Positions 5,741 through 12,277 are shown, counted from the stretch's first letter. The stretch is 16,805 bases of DNA from Planctomycetota bacterium (GCA_026386835.1 JAPLMV010000059.1:1-16805); one strand, 5' to 3'. Numbers and translations: made by a program. Notes: a model not told the origin generated them from the letters alone.

Positions 5741-5773
5741 CTTGTGTGTCCTGCCGGGTGCCGAGCACACAAG
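5741..5773. promoter_or_regulatory. Spaced inverted repeat CTTGTGTG-N17-CACACAAG
   Basis: Two perfect eight-base arms (5741-5748 and 5766-5773) enclose 17 bases, in the space between the divergent Bro-N and mtfA genes. The spacing suits a two-half-site operator or a stem-loop. Confidence 0.45.
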
Positions 5774-5786
5774 CAGTGTACCACTA

Positions 5787-5817
5787 AGCCGACAAAAAAA
5801 ACAAGTTTTTTTCGGCT
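5787..5817. repeat. A/T-cored hairpin
   Basis: AGCCG (5787-5791) pairs with CGGCT (5813-5817), and inside it a run of A pairs with seven T, with a small bulge and a short loop. There is no trailing T tract, so terminator function is doubtful. Confidence 0.4.
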
Positions 5818-5827
5818 GGGAACAAGC

Positions 5828-5856
5828 TTGTCAAACAATGCTCTTTCCATTACATT
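5828..5856 (+). promoter_or_regulatory. Candidate promoter of mtfA
   Basis: TTGTCA (5828-5833) and TACATT (5851-5856) are separated by 17 bases, each with five of six consensus bases. The predicted start near 5863 gives a leader of about 50 bases that contains a six-codon ORF. Confidence 0.5.
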
Positions 5857-5889
5857 CTAAAGAACTATTGCGCGGAGGATGGAGTCTAA

Positions 5890-5910
5890 ATGAAAGCAGG
5901 ATGGCGGTAA
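5890..5910 (+). CDS. Possible six-residue upstream ORF (MKAGWR)
   Basis: An ATG at 5890 preceded by GGAG five bases upstream opens M-K-A-G-W-R and stops at TAA (5908-5910), four bases before the mtfA ATG. A ribosome finishing here could restart at mtfA, whose own Shine-Dalgarno (AAGGA) is too close to its ATG. It may be chance. Confidence 0.3.
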   Translation: MKAGWR

Positions 5911-5914
5911 GGAA

Positions 5915-6682
5915 ATGTTCTGGTTTAAGAAATTTCGGCGTAGGCGGGCAGCGGGCAGAGTTTTCCCGCAAGAATGGCTTTTGATTATCGAAAGGAATGT
6001 GCCGTTTTACAGGCGGCTATCTCCCGATGATCGGAAAGAGCTGCAGCGGCACATACTAATTTTTCTGAATGAAAAACGCTTCGAGGGCTGCGGCGGCCTG
6101 AAAATGACCGACGAGATAAAAATTACGATAGCCGCACAGGCCTGCATCCTTTTGCTGCATCGTAGGACCGACTATTACCCCGGCCTGTCTTCGATACTTG
6201 TTTATCCTGAGGCATACATTGCACACCGTGCCGAGTACCTGGCAGACGGAACCATCGCCGAAGGTCCCGATGTTCTGATGGGCGAATCATGGCATCACGG
6301 CTCGGTTGTGCTCTCATGGAACGATGTTCGGCGTGGCTCGGCGGATATTCACGACGGCCACAATGTTGTCTTTCACGAATTTGCCCACCAGTTAGACAGT
6401 TCCGAGGGCAAAGGCGACAGCAGCGAGGTACTTGCAAACTTTTCGAGCTTTATCGCCTGGGCTCGCGTCCTGCAGAAAGAGTATCAGAATCTTCGCAGCA
6501 ATGCCGGTTCCGGCAGGCCAACCTTTTTAGACCAGTATGGCGCCACCAATCCCGCGGAGTTCTTCGCCGTTGTTACCGAATACTTTTTCAAAAAAAGCAG
6601 GGAGCTGCAAAAACTGCACCCACAACTTTACGAGGAATTAAAACGTTTCTATCAGCAGGACCCAGCCGCGATGAATCAATGA
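5915..6682 (+). CDS. mtfA: MtfA-family zinc peptidase (M90)
   Basis: This is a 255-residue protein of the MtfA (DUF980, peptidase family M90) group. In E. coli MtfA is a cytosolic zinc aminopeptidase that binds the repressor Mlc and so affects glucose PTS control. The N-terminus MFWFKKFRRRR, then F-P-Q-E-W and I-E-R-N-V-P-F-Y-R-R-L, is typical of the family and fixes the start. The zinc site is H154-E155-F-A-H158-Q-L-D, with E215 in N-P-A-E-F-F-A-V as the likely third ligand. Between them is Y-P-x-A-Y-I, then G-E-S-W-H-H-G-S-V-V-L-S-W. Length equals that of the family. Whether an Mlc or PTS partner exists in this organism cannot be told from the window. In other phyla the substrate is unknown. 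Confidence 0.9.
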   Translation: MFWFKKFRRRRAAGRVFPQEWLLIIERNVPFYRRLSPDDRKELQRHILIFLNEKRFEGCGGLKMTDEIKITIAAQACILLLHRRTDYYPGLSSILVYPEAYIAHRAEYLADGTIAEGPDVLMGESWHHGSVVLSWNDVRRGSADIHDGHNVVFHEFAHQLDSSEGKGDSSEVLANFSSFIAWARVLQKEYQNLRSNAGSGRPTFLDQYGATNPAEFFAVVTEYFFKKSRELQKLHPQLYEELKRFYQQDPAAMNQ

Positions 6683-6704
6683 AAATGTACTGAATTAGGT
6701 ACTG

Positions 6705-6794
6705 TCTTATCATCGTCAGGAGCATTTTGAACTTTTCTTTTGCCTCAACAGCGTGCGGGATATTGCAGGGCATTATAATAATTTGTCCGGTCAT
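6705..6794 (-). pseudogene. Relic of a small cupin protein (C-terminal end)
   Basis: The minus strand encodes about 30 residues, I-I-I-M-P-C-N-I-P-H-A-V-E-A-K-E-K-F-K-M-L-L-T-M-I-R. This matches, from memory, the C-terminal end of small single-domain cupins, usually G-E-M-I-I-M-P-A-N-x-P-H-A-L-K-A-x-x-K-F-K-M-L-L-T-M-I-R. The metal-ligand His of the second cupin motif is kept (N-I-P-H). The first two-thirds of the domain is absent upstream, and the family stop after M-I-R is replaced by read-through into unrelated codons. I infer a 5'-truncated pseudogene. Confidence 0.6.
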
Positions 6795-6915
6795 ATCCTC
6801 ATTTTCCTTGCCACAACAAATCCTTTCAATAAATATCCACAATAGAGCAGTGATTTAAAATAATTTGCAAGAATTTTGTTTGCAAAAATGGAAATTGGTG
6901 GTACGATAAAAATTT

Positions 6916-7002
6916 ATGGTTAAAAATTGCACAGTTTGTTTATCGTTTTTTGAGGTCAATATCGGTATTGGCACACTTCTATTGCGCCGCAAGGCGCTAT
7001 AA
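6916..7002 (+). CDS. Possible Leu-rich leader peptide upstream of leuA
   Basis: A 28-codon ORF, M-V-K-N-C-T-V-C-L-S-F-F and onward, contains three consecutive Leu codons (CTT CTA TTG at 6976-6984) and ends with R-R-K-A-L (CTA) then TAA. It begins about 240 bases before leuA, and the hairpin GCGCC-GCAA-GGCGC (6984-6997) lies directly behind the Leu run, an arrangement reminiscent of leucine attenuators. Against it: no Shine-Dalgarno precedes the ATG, and no T-tract terminator is visible further down. If the weak promoter at 6880-6907 is used, the message would be nearly leaderless. Chance is a real alternative. Confidence 0.3.
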   Translation: MVKNCTVCLSFFEVNIGIGTLLLRRKAL

Positions 7003-7153
7003 AACCGTTCTACCACACAAATCAATCGTTTCATTTTTCCTAAAATCAGTAGCATTTTTATGCCCATTAAGGCATAATTAACCCGAACTGACCGATGGTG
7101 GGGTAAAGACCCCACCCTACCGGACTTTGGGTTTGGAATTTGGAGATAAAGAT

Positions 7154-8701
7154 ATGGCTGAAAAGATAATCATATTCGATACAACGCTTAGGGACGGTGA
7201 GCAGGCGGCAGGTACAAGATTAGGTGTTCGGGAAAAGCTTGAACTGGCGACTCAACTGGCTAAGCTTGGCGTTGATGTTATCGAGGCAGGCTTTCCAATC
7301 TCTTCGCCGCAGGATTTTGAGGCGGTGCAGTTGATAGCCCAGGAAATAAGCGGGCCAATCATCTGTGGACTTTCCAGGGCGGTGGATGCGGATATTGACG
7401 CTGCTGGCAATGCTTTGAAAAAGGCCAAACGGTCGCGAATACATACCGGACTTGGAATCAGTGATATTCATATAGCAAGCAAGTTCAATGATGAAAAATA
7501 CGGCAGGAAGCTTGAAGAAAAAAAGGAAAAAGTTCTGGATATGGGTATCAAGGCAGTCAAGCGTGCCAGGCAATATACTAATGATGTTGAATTCTATTGT
7601 GAAGATTCCGGCAGAGCGGATAAGCAGTATTTGTACAGAGTTGTTGAAGCTGTTATTGAGGCAGGCGCTACGACGGTGAATATTCCGGATACGACGGGTT
7701 ACGCAATACCTGAGCAGTTCGGGCAGTTGATAGCGGATATTATAAAGAATGTACCGAATTCGAAGAAGGCGATCATAAGCGTTCACTGCCACGATGATTT
7801 GGGAATGTCGGTGGCAAATACGCTGGCTGGAGTGCGCAACGGTGCAAGACAAATAGAGTGCACGATTAATGGAGTCGGTGAACGAGCAGGGAATGCTTCG
7901 TTAGAAGAATCGGTTATGGCGATAAAAACTCGAAAAGATTTTTTCGGTGTTGATACGAAAATAAATACAAGAGAGCTTTACAGAACAAGCAAAATGGTCG
8001 CAGAGATGCTTGGAATGTTTATTCCGCCGAATAAGGCGGTTGTCGGCGCAAATGCGTTTGCTCACAGCAGCGGTATTCATGTAGACGGTTTTCTGAAAAA
8101 TCCGCTGACTTACGAGATTATGCAGCCGCAAGACGTTGGTTCACCTCAAAGTGCGGTAGTGCTGACGGCGAGGACAGGAAGACACGGCTTAAAGCACAGG
8201 CTTAATGGTCTGGGATATAAAGTTTCAGATGCAGAACTTGACCAGATATACCAGAGATTTCTGGATGTTGCTGATAAGAAGACAGAAGTTTTCGATGAAG
8301 ATATCGCAGCACTTGTCAATGATGAGATGAGGACTATCGAGCATGTGTTCGAGCTTCAGTATCTGCATGTGGCCTGCGGCACGGGGACATTGCCGACGGC
8401 AAGTGTTAAGATGAAAGTCAAGAACGAGATAAAGTTGGCGGCTGCTTACGGAGATGGGCCTGTCGATGCGGCGTATGAGGCGATAAGGATTGCTACGGGT
8501 CTTTCGCCGAAGCTGGATAACTATTCGATACGTGCTGTTACCGGCGGTAAAGAGGCGCTGGGTGAGGCAACAGTGAAGATTATTGATGAAAACGGCGTAA
8601 GGGTTACCGGCAGAGGCGTTTCGACTGATATTATTGAGGCGTCAGCAAAGGCGTATGTCGATGCGATGAACCGCATGACAACAGAGAAAGGAAAAGTTTA
8701 A
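7154..8701 (+). CDS. leuA: 2-isopropylmalate synthase
   Basis: LeuA condenses acetyl-CoA with 2-oxoisovalerate to 2-isopropylmalate, the first committed step of leucine synthesis, in the cytosol. The protein has 515 residues, normal for the long bacterial form. The catalytic TIM barrel opens with F-D-T-T-L-R-D-G-E-Q (D9 a metal ligand, R13). H211-C-H213-D-D-L-G-M binds the divalent metal, followed by N-G-V-G-E-R-A-G-N and the H-S-S-G-I-H-V-D-G-F linker motif. The C-terminal 130 residues fit the leucine-sensing LeuA dimer domain (V-A-C-G-T-G-T-L-P-T-A-S-V, then D-N-Y-S-I-R-A-V-T-G-G-K-E-A-L-G), so feedback inhibition is expected. The ATG at 7154 has GGAG eight bases upstream. The earlier in-frame start at 7127 lacks one. 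Related homocitrate or citramalate synthases are less likely given leuC and leuD next door. Confidence 0.93.
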   Translation: MAEKIIIFDTTLRDGEQAAGTRLGVREKLELATQLAKLGVDVIEAGFPISSPQDFEAVQLIAQEISGPIICGLSRAVDADIDAAGNALKKAKRSRIHTGLGISDIHIASKFNDEKYGRKLEEKKEKVLDMGIKAVKRARQYTNDVEFYCEDSGRADKQYLYRVVEAVIEAGATTVNIPDTTGYAIPEQFGQLIADIIKNVPNSKKAIISVHCHDDLGMSVANTLAGVRNGARQIECTINGVGERAGNASLEESVMAIKTRKDFFGVDTKINTRELYRTSKMVAEMLGMFIPPNKAVVGANAFAHSSGIHVDGFLKNPLTYEIMQPQDVGSPQSAVVLTARTGRHGLKHRLNGLGYKVSDAELDQIYQRFLDVADKKTEVFDEDIAALVNDEMRTIEHVFELQYLHVACGTGTLPTASVKMKVKNEIKLAAAYGDGPVDAAYEAIRIATGLSPKLDNYSIRAVTGGKEALGEATVKIIDENGVRVTGRGVSTDIIEASAKAYVDAMNRMTTEKGKV

Positions 8702-8749
8702 AAGCCAAGAATAAAGGCTGGGTTGTAAAAAGTTGAAAGTTAAAAATAT

Positions 8750-8779
8750 AAATGGATTCCTGCTTTCGCAGGAATGACA
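8750..8779 (+). repeat. REP-like palindromic repeat, copy 1
   Basis: A perfect hairpin ATTCCTGC-TTTC-GCAGGAAT (8756-8775) lies between leuA and leuC. The surrounding 30 bases are identical to 15938-15967. The family resembles the GGATTC-stem-GAATGAC palindromes spread through many bacterial genomes. An ATG inside the repeat (8774) is in frame with leuC but is not its likely start. Confidence 0.85.
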
Positions 8780-8797
8780 CAAAGACAGGTGAATGTT

Positions 8798-10060
8798 ATG
8801 GGTATGACGATTACGGAAAAGATACTTGCAAAAGCAAGTGGGAAGAAAACGGTCAAAGCAGGCGACTTGGTCGATGCGAAAATCGATGTGATAATGTGTC
8901 ACGATATAACGACGCCGGCAGCGATATCGATGCTGATTGAGAAGGGAATCGACAAGGTATTCAACCGGTCGAAGATAGTGGTGACGCCGGATCATTTTCA
9001 GCCTGCCAAAGATATAAAAAGCGCCGAACTGCATAAACGGCTTGACCAGTGGGCAAAGCGGCAGAAGATAAAATACTACTATAAAATCGGGCGTGCAGGG
9101 GTTTGTCATGCGCTGCTGCCGGAACAGGGACATATCAGGCCGGGCGAAGTGATTGTCGGCGGCGATTCGCACACGTGCACTTATGGCGCGTTTGCGGCGT
9201 TCAGTACGGGCGTCGGCTCGACGGACCTTGCGGCGGCGATTGCGACAGGGCAGCTTTGGTTCAAGGTGCCTGCGTCGATGAAGTTTGTGCTCAACGGTTT
9301 GCTCAAAAAGGGCGTGTACAGTAAGGATGTGATTTTGGCGGTCATTGCTCGAGTCGGCACTGATGGTGCGCTTTACAGGGCGATGGAATTTGTCGGGCCT
9401 GCACTGAAAGGAATGTCGATGGAGGCGCGGATGACCATAACGAATATGGCTATCGAGGCAGGCGCAAAGAACGGCATTATCGGGTTTGATGCTGTGACAA
9501 AGAAATATCTCGATGGACATTTAAGAGACAAAAAAAGTTATAAAGTGTTCGAGTCGGATAAAGATGCCGAGTATGCTGCGGTCGAGGAATTTGACTGCTC
9601 GAAGTTAGAGCCGATGGTGGCGATGCCCCATCTGCCGTCGGGCGGCGTGCCGATAGGCAAGTGCAGGGGCAAGGCGATGGACCAGGCGTATATCGGAAGC
9701 TGCACAAACGGCAGAATCGAAGACCTGAGAATTGCCGCAAAGATTATGAAGGGCAAAGAGGTTGCGATTCGGACGATAATCGTGCCGGCAACTCCTGAAA
9801 TCTGGAAGCAGGCCAAGGACGAAGGGCTGTTCGATGTGTTTTACAAGGCCGGCTGCGTAATTTCTGCGCCGACGTGCGGTGCGTGCTTAGGCGGATTTAT
9901 GGGAATACTGGCTGAGGGCGAGAAGTGCATCAGCACCACAAACAGGAATTTTGTCGGCAGGATGGGACATCCAAAGAGCGAGGTTTATCTTGCAAGCCCA
10001 GCCACCGCAGCGGCAAGTGCAATTGAAGGAAAACTGACCGATCCAAGAAAATACTTATAG
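8798..10060 (+). CDS. leuC: 3-isopropylmalate dehydratase large subunit
   Basis: LeuC with LeuD forms the [4Fe-4S] isopropylmalate isomerase that converts 2- to 3-isopropylmalate. This is the short, archaeal-type form of 420 residues (E. coli type about 466). The family start MGMTITEKILAKASG fixes the ATG at 8798, with AGGTGA about six bases before it. The in-frame ATG at 8774 lies in a REP palindrome. Cluster ligands are C302 (I-G-S-C-T-N-G), C360 and C363 (P-T-C-G-A-C-L-G-G). Other family blocks are F-D-H-like V-T-P-D-H-F-Q-P, G-D-S-H-T-C-T-Y-G-A-F, and S-T-G-V-G-S-T-D-L-A. Some short-form enzymes act as homoaconitase. leuA directly upstream favours the leucine pathway. Confidence 0.92.
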   Translation: MGMTITEKILAKASGKKTVKAGDLVDAKIDVIMCHDITTPAAISMLIEKGIDKVFNRSKIVVTPDHFQPAKDIKSAELHKRLDQWAKRQKIKYYYKIGRAGVCHALLPEQGHIRPGEVIVGGDSHTCTYGAFAAFSTGVGSTDLAAAIATGQLWFKVPASMKFVLNGLLKKGVYSKDVILAVIARVGTDGALYRAMEFVGPALKGMSMEARMTITNMAIEAGAKNGIIGFDAVTKKYLDGHLRDKKSYKVFESDKDAEYAAVEEFDCSKLEPMVAMPHLPSGGVPIGKCRGKAMDQAYIGSCTNGRIEDLRIAAKIMKGKEVAIRTIIVPATPEIWKQAKDEGLFDVFYKAGCVISAPTCGACLGGFMGILAEGEKCISTTNRNFVGRMGHPKSEVYLASPATAAASAIEGKLTDPRKYL

Positions 10061-10074
10061 AAGTGAGGTTCAGT

Positions 10075-10563
10075 ATGGCTAAAGCACATGTATATAAACG
10101 GTATCATATAAATACAGATGAGATAATACCGGCAAGGTATCTCAACGCTGATGACGAAAAGGAACTCGCACTGCACTGCATGGAAGATTTGGATACCGGC
10201 TTTGTCAAAAAGATAAAACCCGGCGATTGCATTGTTGCAGGCGATGATTTCGGATGCGGCTCATCGAGAGAGCATGCGGTTTGGGCGATTCGCGGGGCGA
10301 AGGTGCAGACCGTTATAGCAAGGTCGTTTGCGCGGATTTTTTACCGCAATGCGATAAATTGCGGCTTTTATCTGATTGAGTCAGACGATGCGGTTGAGAA
10401 GATAAAGGACGGTGATGAGGTCGAGATTGATTATGGAAGCGGATTGATAAAAGACCGTACAAGTGGTATAAATATCGGTTTTGCGCCGCTGCCAGATTTT
10501 GCACTTGAGATAATCAAAGACGGCGGACTGCTGGAGCATATAAAAAAAGCAACCACGGATTAA
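10075..10563 (+). CDS. leuD: 3-isopropylmalate dehydratase small subunit
   Basis: LeuD is the swivel subunit that shapes substrate specificity of the isomerase. It has 162 residues, matching the short archaeal-type form that pairs with short LeuC. Motifs are H-I-N-T-D-E-I-I-P-A-R-Y-L near residue 11, G-D-D-F-G-C-G-S-S-R-E-H-A (substrate-binding S-S-R), then I-A-R-S-F-A-R-I-F-Y-R-N-A-I-N-C-G. The start at 10075 follows GTGAGG by about seven bases. The ATG in the frame at 10063 has no support. It starts 14 bases after the leuC stop, so the two subunits are surely co-transcribed. In the specificity loop after N-T-D-E-I-I-P the sequence A-R-Y-L does not by itself separate isopropylmalate from homoaconitate use. 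leuB, the next enzyme, is not found nearby. Confidence 0.92.
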   Translation: MAKAHVYKRYHINTDEIIPARYLNADDEKELALHCMEDLDTGFVKKIKPGDCIVAGDDFGCGSSREHAVWAIRGAKVQTVIARSFARIFYRNAINCGFYLIESDDAVEKIKDGDEVEIDYGSGLIKDRTSGINIGFAPLPDFALEIIKDGGLLEHIKKATTD

Positions 10564-10590
10564 CTTAGCGAGGCCAAAGGCCTCGCTAAG
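10564..10590. terminator. Strong hairpin behind leuD (possible terminator)
   Basis: CTTAGCGAGGCC and GGCCTCGCTAAG form a perfect 12-bp stem with an AAA loop, starting one base after the leuD stop codon. No T tract follows on either strand, so it may protect the message 3' end, act with Rho, or be a repeat, rather than be a classical intrinsic terminator. Confidence 0.45.
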
Positions 10591-10708
10591 AAATCTGTGA
10601 TATGGGGTCAGATCAACAGTTGAGTGTAATTTCGAGTTGCATTTTTGCTCCAAATCTGCGAAAAATAGGGCAATCTAAAATACCTTGCTTAACTAAAAAG
10701 GCTCAAAG

Positions 10709-11758
10709 ATGTCTGATGATAGGCCGCAAAATCCCGAAAAACACCACAGGCGTGTGCGTTATTCCGGCACGCACCCCAAGCGGTTCGGCCAAAAATATAA
10801 AGAACTCCAGCCGGGCAAGTACCCTGATATTATTAAACATCTGCGGGCAAAAGGCAAAACGCCCGCAGGTACGCATATCCCTGTACTAACAGAAGCCGGC
10901 GACATCGTTGCTGACTGCACTATCGGCTACGGCGGCCACGCAGCCGAATTTATGAAGTGTATCGGTTCGACAGGCAAACTCATCGGCTTTGATGTTGACG
11001 GCGTTGAACTCGAAAGAACCAGAGAGCGTCTTGGTGCGGGAAATGTTCCTTTCAGTTTGTACCGCAAAAATTTTGCCGGCATCGGAAACGTTCTGGCTGA
11101 AGAAGGAATTGGCGGATATGACATTATCTTCGCAGACCTTGGCGTATCGAGCATGCAGGTAGATAACCCTGCTCGCGGGATAAGCTACAAAAATAAAGGA
11201 CCGCTCGATATGCGGATGGACGAGCGACTCATACAAACCGGCGCAGATTTATTGACAACGCTTTCCGAAGATGAGCTTTCGAAGGCGCTGCTGGAATTGT
11301 CGGATGAGCCTGACCATAAAAGAATTGCTCACCTGATAGTTACTGAGCGTAAGCACGCACCGATTACGCAGGTTTCGCAGCTTGTCCGGCTGATTTTGAA
11401 GGCCAAAAATCTGACGCCGCAAAGCTGGCGCAAACAGCAGTTAAATGCTGGGTTTGGCTCACTGCACCCTGCGGCAAGAACATTTCAGTCCCTTCGGATA
11501 TTAGTCAACGATGAACTGGGGGCACTACGGGAACTTTTAAGAGTTGCGCCTTTTTGCCTCAAGCCTGGCGGTAAAATCGGCATAATCAGTTTTCACAGCG
11601 GCGAAGACCGGCTGGTGAAACAATCTTTTCGTGACGGTGTCCGCAACGGTATTTATCAATCTGCAACACCAAATCCAATAGTCCCCCGAGTCAGAGAGAT
11701 TGCTGCCAATCCGAGAAGCTCTTCAGCTAAATTCCGGTGGGCAAAAAAAACGTCCTGA
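10709..11758 (+). CDS. rsmH: 16S rRNA (cytosine-1402 N4) methyltransferase, variant N-terminus
   Basis: RsmH (MraW) uses S-adenosylmethionine to N4-methylate C1402 in the ribosomal P site. The 349-residue protein carries V-A-D-C-T-I-G-Y-G-G-H-A-A-E (SAM-binding loop, 67-80), F-D-V-D-G, I-I-F-A-D-L-G-V-S-S-M-Q-V-D-N-P-A-R-G, G-P-L-D-M-R-M-D, H-P-A-A-R-T-F-Q-S-L-R-I and S-F-H-S-G-E-D-R-L-V-K. Two oddities are seen. A basic extension of about 55 residues precedes the usual start. Between H-I-P-V-L (56-60) and V-A-D-C about 11 residues of the standard H-x-P-V-L-L-x-E-V-L-x-x-L segment are missing in frame. In most bacteria rsmH sits between mraZ and ftsL in the division and cell-wall cluster. Here its neighbours are leuD and a cold shock gene. 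AAGG lies seven bases before the ATG. Confidence 0.88.
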   Translation: MSDDRPQNPEKHHRRVRYSGTHPKRFGQKYKELQPGKYPDIIKHLRAKGKTPAGTHIPVLTEAGDIVADCTIGYGGHAAEFMKCIGSTGKLIGFDVDGVELERTRERLGAGNVPFSLYRKNFAGIGNVLAEEGIGGYDIIFADLGVSSMQVDNPARGISYKNKGPLDMRMDERLIQTGADLLTTLSEDELSKALLELSDEPDHKRIAHLIVTERKHAPITQVSQLVRLILKAKNLTPQSWRKQQLNAGFGSLHPAARTFQSLRILVNDELGALRELLRVAPFCLKPGGKIGIISFHSGEDRLVKQSFRDGVRNGIYQSATPNPIVPRVREIAANPRSSSAKFRWAKKTS

Positions 11759-11784
11759 CGGTTACCACTCATAATAATGCGCAT

Positions 11785-11815
11785 AAAAAAACCCTGCCTT
11801 TTGAGCAGGGTTTTT
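11785..11815. terminator. Bidirectional terminator between rsmH and csp
   Basis: AAAAACCCTGC (11787-11797) and GCAGGGTTTTT (11805-11815) form an 11-bp stem with a seven-base loop. It has a T run on the plus strand and an A run that becomes a T run on the minus strand. It would end both rsmH (+) and csp (-). Confidence 0.85.
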
Positions 11816-11836
11816 CGTGTTTTAGCCAAATGTAGT

Positions 11837-12046
11837 CTAACTTTCGCTGGGGATTACATTTGTTGCACACGGGCCTTTTTTGCCCTGTCCAACCTCAAAC
11901 TGCACTGCCTGGCCTTCATCAAGGCTGGCATAGCCCTTGCCCTTGATTTCCGTGTGATGGACGAACAAATCTGAACCGCCGTCATCCGGAGCTATAAAGC
12001 CGAATCCCTTGCTTGTGTTGAACCACTTTACTTTACCTGTACTCAC
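11837..12046 (-). CDS. Cold shock domain protein (CspA family)
   Basis: This is a 69-residue single cold-shock-domain RNA/DNA chaperone, full length for CspA-type proteins. The opening GKVKWFN, RNP1 (K13-G-F-G-F-I18) and RNP2 (L27-F-V-H-H31) carry the aromatic residues that stack on single-stranded nucleic acid. The start codon is GTG, with AAGGAGAT eight bases upstream. An overlapping three-codon frame (ATG TAT AAG TGA) ends on this GTG and is probably chance. A well-formed promoter lies about 110 bases upstream and leaves a leader of about 104 bases with two possible stems. Such leaders control cold induction in E. coli cspA, but the resemblance is only general. A shared terminator closes the gene. 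Confidence 0.95.
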   Translation of the reverse strand: MSTGKVKWFNTSKGFGFIAPDDGGSDLFVHHTEIKGKGYASLDEGQAVQFEVGQGKKGPCATNVIPSES

Positions 12047-12062
12047 TTATACATCTCCTTGG

Positions 12063-12130
12063 CCTGTTTTCACAGGTCGTCAAAATAATATCTCTCGCTT
12101 TTAATTTTTGGGAGCACACTCTTGAGAGAT
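12063..12130 (-). promoter_or_regulatory. Structured 5' leader of csp
   Basis: Reading the transcript, ATCTCTC (12130-12124) can pair with GAGAGAT (12096-12090). CCTGT-GAAA-ACAGG (12076-12063) forms a GNRA-capped hairpin directly before the ribosome binding site. These stems are perfect but short. Confidence 0.4.
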
Positions 12131-12156
12131 GAAAGAATATTACCCATAACAGAGGT

Positions 12157-12186
12157 ATTAAACCACAGGAGAAGGCGGTTTGTCAA
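12157..12186 (-). promoter_or_regulatory. Sigma70-type promoter of csp
   Basis: TTGACA (12186-12181) and TTTAAT (12162-12157) are separated by 18 bases on the minus strand. The transcript would start near 12150. Confidence 0.65.
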
Positions 12187-12277
12187 CAAGTAAATAAAAT
12201 TAAATTAAAAACACGCTTTTTGACAAGAATAAGGCGGTGTTTGCCGTCTGATGTCCGCTATTTCCAAAATTCTTTTT

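Larger units (their letters stand above)
6683..7153. other. Gap between mtfA and leuA: relic, leader ORF, hairpins
   Basis: No full gene is visible in these 471 bases. They hold a cupin relic (6705-6794, minus), a weak promoter candidate on the plus strand (TTGCAA 6880-6885, 16 bases, TACGAT 6902-6907), a possible Leu-rich leader ORF (6916-7002) and three hairpins. The hairpins are GCGCC-GCAA-GGCGC (6984-6997), TATGCC-CATTAA-GGCATA (7059-7076) and GGTGGGGT-AAAG-ACCCCACC (7097-7116). None of the hairpins is followed by a T tract. No T-box motif was found. GGAG at 7142-7145 is the leuA ribosome binding site. Confidence 0.6.

Noticed and set aside
5742..5984. 80-codon plus-strand frame before mtfA
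   Set aside because: It runs through the inverted repeats and overlaps the start of mtfA in another frame, and has no family features.
6855..7115. 86-codon minus-strand frame upstream of leuA
   Set aside because: No ribosome binding site or domain. It is the antisense of the leuA leader region.
7090..7125. T-box or intrinsic terminator before leuA
   Set aside because: GGTGGGGT-AAAG-ACCCCACC is a good hairpin, but there is no T tract and no T-box AGGGTGGNACCGCG-type sequence.
8642..9520. 292-codon frame on the minus strand
   Set aside because: It is antisense to leuA and leuC, rich in Arg, His and Cys as expected for a shadow of GC-rich codons, with no domain.
10602..10889. 95-codon plus-strand frame overlapping the start of rsmH
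   Set aside because: It overlaps rsmH in another frame and has no motif.
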